From positions 1-25,783 of the forward strand of contig JBOGZD010000030.1 of assembly GCA_050697155.1 (NCBI GenBank): a stretch of DNA of 25,783 bases. The letters run 5' to 3'. Each line of letters starts with the position of its first letter. Within the stretch, counting starts at the first letter, position 1. Below, piece by piece: positions 22,661 to 25,783 of the stretch. Below the pieces are notes generated by a model, which saw only the letters and a program-made list of their open reading frames with translations, did no database searches and was not told the DNA's origin. The stretch comes from JBOGZD01 sp050697155 (GTDB lineage Bacteria; Actinomycetota; Thermoleophilia; Solirubrobacterales; 70-9). The translations under genes were made by a program, and so were the position numbers.

Positions 22661-24160
22661 TCAAAGCTTGATCCAGGTCGTTTTCAGGCCGGTGTACTTG
22701 TCGATCGCGTGCAGGGAGAGGTCACGGCCGAAGCCGGATTCCTTGAACCCGCCGAACGGCGTCTGCGGGCCGAGCGCGTCGACGGTGTTGACCGAGACCG
22801 TGCCGACCCGCAGCCGGCGGGCGAGCCGGTGGGCGCGGGCGAGGTTCGAGGTCCAGATCGAGGCGGCGAGGCCGTAGCGGGTCGCGTTTGCGACCTCGAG
22901 CGCCTCGTCCTCTTGCTCGAAGTCGAGCACCGCCAGCACCGGCCCGAAAACCTCCTCCTGGGCGACCCGGTGGTCGTTCGGGAGCCCCTCGAGCACGGTC
23001 GGCTCGACGAAGCAGCGGTCGTGGCCGTTGACTGCGACCCGGCCGCCGCCGTGGCGCACCGTGCCGCCGTCGCGCGCGGCCTCGATGTAGGCGAGCACCC
23101 GCTCGGCGTGCTGCTCGTCGACCAGCGGGCCCATCGTCGTCTCGGGGTCGAGCGGGTCGCCGACCCTGACCGCGCGTGCGCGCTCCAACAGCCGCTCGAC
23201 GAACTCGTCGCGAATCGAGCGTTCGACGAGCAGCCGCGAGTTGGCCGAGCAGACCTCTCCCTGGTTGAAGAAGATCCCGAACGCGGCCATGTCGGCGGCG
23301 CGGTCGAGGTCCTCGGCGTCGGCGAAGACGAGGTTGGGGCTCTTGCCGCCGCACTCGAGCCAGACCGGCTTCGCGTTCGACTCCGAGGCGTAGCGCTGGA
23401 ACATCTTTCCGACCTCGGTCGACCCGGTGAACGCGACGCAGTCGACGTCGGGATGGAGGCCGAGCGCCCGGCCGGCGGTCTCGCCGAACCCGGGGATTAC
23501 GTTCAGGACCCCCGCCGGGAGCCCCGCCTCGGCTCCGAGCTCGGCGAGCCGAAGCACCGAGTGCGGCGACTGCTCGGCCGGCTTCAGCACGACGCTGTTG
23601 CCGGCGACGAGCGCCGGGGCGAGCTTCCAGGTGGCGAGGTCGAGCGGGAAGTTCCAGGGGACGACCGCGCCGATCACCCCCAGCGGCTCCCTGGTGACGA
23701 GCGCGAGGTCGTCGGCGCCGGTCGGGGCGATCTCGTCGTAGAGCTTGTCGGCCGCCTCCGCGTACCACTGAAAGATCCCGGCGGCGCCGGGGACGTCGAT
23801 CCCGAGCGCGTCCTCGGCCGGCTTTCCCATGTCGAGCGAGTCGAGCAGCGCCAGCTCCTCGCCGTGCTCGCGGATCAGCTCGGCGAGCCGCAGCAGCACC
23901 CGCTTTCGCTCGGCGGGCTCGGCGCGCGACCACTCCCCGGCGGCGAAGGCGCGCCGCGCCGCGCCGACCGCCCGGTCGACGTCCTCGCTGTCGCCGGCGG
24001 CGACCTCGGTTACGACCTGGCCGGTCGCCGGGTTGACACGGTCGAACGTCTCGCCCGACGCCGCGTCGGCGAACTCGCCGTCGATGAACGCGCGGCGGCG
24101 CGGCTCGAGCCGGGTGGCGATCGCCTTCCACTCCTCGTGCGTGTGGGTCGCCGCGCTCAT
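22661..24160 (-). CDS. PuuC-like NAD(P)+ aldehyde dehydrogenase
   Basis: The 499-residue protein has the aldehyde dehydrogenase motifs PWNFPLD (N170), E269 in WLECGGKSPN, catalytic C304 in FNQGEVCSANSRL and FGPVLAVL. The segment DSLDMGKPAEDALGIDVPGA, then IFQWYAEAADKLYDE, is characteristic of the PuuC/gamma-glutamyl-gamma-aminobutyraldehyde and betaine-aldehyde side of the family. It would oxidise an amino- or omega-substituted aldehyde to the acid, fitting the aldehyde product of the aminotransferase encoded just upstream (20 bases apart). A long fused reading frame runs through the aminotransferase region, but that part is a shadow. The true start is ATG 24160. Confidence 0.93.
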   Translation of the reverse strand: MSAATHTHEEWKAIATRLEPRRRAFIDGEFADAASGETFDRVNPATGQVVTEVAAGDSEDVDRAVGAARRAFAAGEWSRAEPAERKRVLLRLAELIREHGEELALLDSLDMGKPAEDALGIDVPGAAGIFQWYAEAADKLYDEIAPTGADDLALVTREPLGVIGAVVPWNFPLDLATWKLAPALVAGNSVVLKPAEQSPHSVLRLAELGAEAGLPAGVLNVIPGFGETAGRALGLHPDVDCVAFTGSTEVGKMFQRYASESNAKPVWLECGGKSPNLVFADAEDLDRAADMAAFGIFFNQGEVCSANSRLLVERSIRDEFVERLLERARAVRVGDPLDPETTMGPLVDEQHAERVLAYIEAARDGGTVRHGGGRVAVNGHDRCFVEPTVLEGLPNDHRVAQEEVFGPVLAVLDFEQEDEALEVANATRYGLAASIWTSNLARAHRLARRLRVGTVSVNTVDALGPQTPFGGFKESGFGRDLSLHAIDKYTGLKTTWIKL

Positions 24161-24180
24161 CCTGCTGCTCCCGTCGCGCC

Positions 24181-25545
24181 CTAGCCGGGCGGGGCGATCC
24201 TTCCGGTGACGTCGGTGCGCTCGAGCACCGAGCGCATCGCGCCGACGACTTCGTCGGCCTCCTCGCGGGACATGATCAACGGCGGCGAGATCACGAGGTT
24301 GTGGTCGCAGTCGCGGACGATCACCCCGGTCTCGCGGCGGATCACGTCCTGCGGCGCGGCATCCATCGCCAGCGGGCTGCGGGTATCGCGGTCGCCGACC
24401 AGCTCGACCGCGTGCATCATCCCGACCCCGCGCACCTCGCCGACCACCGGCAGCTCCGCCAGCTCGCCGAGGCGCTCGAGGATGTAGGCGCCGGTCTCGA
24501 GGCAGCGCTCGAGCAGCCCCTCGCGCTCGATCACGTCGAGGTTGGCGAGCGCGACCGCGCACGAGGTCGGGTGCCCGTTGTAGGTGAACCCCATCGGGAA
24601 CCCCTCCTCGGTCACCGCCTCGGCGATCTCGTCGCTGACCAGGACGGCGCCCAGCGGCGCGTAGCCGGAGGTGATGCCCTTGGCGGTGACGATGATGTCG
24701 GGCTCGACCCCGAAGTGCTCGGCGGCGAACCAGCGCCCGACCCGCCCGTACGCACTCACCACCTCGTCGAAGATGAACGTGATCCCGTGCTCGCGCAGCA
24801 CTGCCTGGACGCGCGGCCAGTAGTCGTCGGGCGGGATCAGCATCCCGCCGACGCCCATCACCGGCTCGCCGATGAACGCGGCGACCTTCTCCGGGCCGAT
24901 CTCGGCGATCGTCCGCTCGAGCTCGCTGACGCAGAAGTCGGTCGGGTCTTCGCCGTCGAAGAGCTCGGCCCGGTAGGGCCATGGGGGCGTCAGGTGCGCG
25001 ACGTGCGGGAGCATCGGCCCGAAGCCCTCGTGGTAGACCGGGAACCCGGTCGCCGTGCCCGATCCGTAGCCGACCCCGTGATAGGCCTGGCGGCGAGCGA
25101 GGATCCACGTCCGCTCGCCCGCTCCCCGTCTCGAATGGGCATAGCGGGACAGCTTCAGCGCGGCCTCGTTGCCCTCCGAGCCGCCGCTCGTGAAGTAGAC
25201 GTGGGTCTGCTTCGGCGGCGAGATCGAGACGAGCAGCTCGGCGAGCTCGATCGCGCGGTCGTTCGAGAACTCCCAGAAGCTCGTGAAGTACTCGAGCCGC
25301 TCCATCTGGCGCGCCGCGGCCTCGGCGATCTCGCGCCGGCCGTGTCCGATCTGCGCCAGCCACAGCCCGCCGGTTGCGTCGAGGTACTCGCGGCCCTCGG
25401 CGTCGCGGAGCCTGCATCCGTCGCCCTCCACCATCACCACCCGCTCCTCGGTCGAGCGCGGCAGATAAGGATGGATGATCAGCCGCCGATCGACCGTGGC
25501 GAGCTCGTCCGCGGTTCGGTCCGATCGCGTTGCGGTCACGCCCAT
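24181..25545 (-). CDS. Class III PLP-dependent aminotransferase (first gene of the operon)
   Basis: The 454-residue protein has class III aminotransferase features: YLDATGGLWLAQIGHGRREI, the phosphate-binding TSGGSEGNEAALKLSRY, the PLP-nitrogen Asp in IFDEVVSAYGRVG (D260) and the lysine K289 in IVTAKGITSGYAPLGAVLVS. The whole-protein pattern resembles omega-amino acid:pyruvate, beta-alanine or putrescine/diamine aminotransferases. It would make an aldehyde from a primary amine or omega-amino acid, for the PuuC-like dehydrogenase to oxidise. Promoter and AGGAGA ribosome binding site (25551-25556) directly precede ATG 25545, which makes this the first gene of the operon seen in the window. Confidence 0.94.
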   Translation of the reverse strand: MGVTATRSDRTADELATVDRRLIIHPYLPRSTEERVVMVEGDGCRLRDAEGREYLDATGGLWLAQIGHGRREIAEAAARQMERLEYFTSFWEFSNDRAIELAELLVSISPPKQTHVYFTSGGSEGNEAALKLSRYAHSRRGAGERTWILARRQAYHGVGYGSGTATGFPVYHEGFGPMLPHVAHLTPPWPYRAELFDGEDPTDFCVSELERTIAEIGPEKVAAFIGEPVMGVGGMLIPPDDYWPRVQAVLREHGITFIFDEVVSAYGRVGRWFAAEHFGVEPDIIVTAKGITSGYAPLGAVLVSDEIAEAVTEEGFPMGFTYNGHPTSCAVALANLDVIEREGLLERCLETGAYILERLGELAELPVVGEVRGVGMMHAVELVGDRDTRSPLAMDAAPQDVIRRETGVIVRDCDHNLVISPPLIMSREEADEVVGAMRSVLERTDVTGRIAPPG

Positions 25546-25588
25546 CCGGTTCTCCTCGTTAGTGGCCTCGAGCGTCGGCCCGAGCGAG

Positions 25589-25620
25589 ACTTTATGCCCT
25601 TCTTCTCACTTTTCAAAAGT
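25589..25620 (-). promoter_or_regulatory. Operon promoter with palindrome over the -35 box
   Basis: On the minus strand TTGAAA (25616-25611) and TAAAGT (25594-25589) are 16 bp apart, about 45 bases upstream of the aminotransferase ATG. The palindrome ACTTTTCAAAAGT (25608-25620) covers the -35, a good position for a repressor. The region is notably AT-richer than its surroundings. Confidence 0.55.
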
Positions 25621-25641
25621 CCATTTCGCATCGTGAAACAC

Positions 25642-25783
25642 CTAGAGGAGAAGACCGATCACCAGGCCGATCACCGCGCCGACCGCGCAGCCGCCGAAGA
25701 AAGCCGTGAGCGGCGAGAACGAGACCGGCCGGAAGGCGTCGTCGGCGGCCGCCGCCCGCGGGGCGGGCGGCGGACTCGCCGCC
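25642..25783 (-). CDS. Small membrane-protein C-terminus (partial, 5' end off window)
   Basis: One minus-strand frame is open from the right edge to a TAG at 25642 and ends DDAFRPVSFSPLTAFFGGC, then AVGAVIGLVIGLLL. The Ala/Pro-rich stretch followed by a single glycine-rich hydrophobic helix suggests a short membrane protein or a tail anchor. The family is not recognised. It is the next gene upstream of the operon on the same strand, 96 bases before the first aminotransferase. Confidence 0.35.
   Translation of the reverse strand, partial: AASPPPAPRAAAADDAFRPVSFSPLTAFFGGCAVGAVIGLVIGLLL

Noticed and set aside
21224..24184. Nearly 1000-codon plus-strand open frame opposite the binding protein and aldehyde dehydrogenase genes
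   Set aside because: It is a GC-bias shadow spanning several real minus-strand genes and shows no recognisable domain.
22661..25417. Apparent 918-residue fusion of an unknown N-terminal region with the aldehyde dehydrogenase
   Set aside because: The N-terminal part is an out-of-frame reading of the aminotransferase gene (Arg/Ala/Gly-rich, no motifs); the dehydrogenase starts at its own ATG 24160.
1..25783. CRISPR arrays, transposases or integrase genes
   Set aside because: No regularly spaced repeats and no recognisable transposase or recombinase motifs were found on either strand.

Overview
High-GC DNA with strong third-position G/C bias, no insertion sequence and no CRISPR array. It looks like an actinobacterium, most likely class Thermoleophilia (Solirubrobacterales or a relative). 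The pointers are the style of the ECF-like sigma factor at the left edge, the many GTG starts, and several genes whose likely -10 box lies only 6-8 nt before the start codon (leaderless mRNAs). The lineage is an inference from composition and protein style.

Left part (1-13.0 kb) is a mosaic of small units: a sigma factor with a zinc-finger tail (partial); tRNA-Leu(UAA); a Xre/RES toxin-antitoxin pair whose two genes are separated by a ~106-bp long palindrome; a TetR regulator divergent from a cupin gene; an aldehyde dehydrogenase divergent from a metallo-beta-lactamase-fold hydrolase; a two-gene unit for a zinc-ribbon membrane protein and a secreted acidic protein; a membrane class III nucleotide cyclase; a VapBC-type toxin-antitoxin pair; two small coupled membrane proteins; and a thiamine-diphosphate enzyme followed by a broken M24-peptidase start.

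Right part (13.0-25.5 kb) is one long minus-strand operon of 12 genes. Gaps are at most 75 nt and most junctions overlap or nearly touch. In transcription order: class III aminotransferase, PuuC-like aldehyde dehydrogenase, lipoprotein binding protein, carbon-nitrogen hydrolase, a second near-duplicate binding protein, ABC permease, ABC ATPase (NitT/TauT type), M20 amidohydrolase, XdhC-type molybdoenzyme maturation factor, DUF6282-like metal hydrolase, 4-oxalocrotonate-tautomerase-like protein, second class III aminotransferase. A promoter with a palindrome over its -35 box lies upstream. The likely theme is import of a nitrogen-containing organic compound, hydrolysis of amide bonds, transamination of the amine and oxidation of the aldehyde to an acid. 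I could not assign the substrate, and this is the best candidate for an undescribed pathway. The operon ends exactly where the M24-peptidase fragment stops, suggesting the block was inserted into or replaced that gene.
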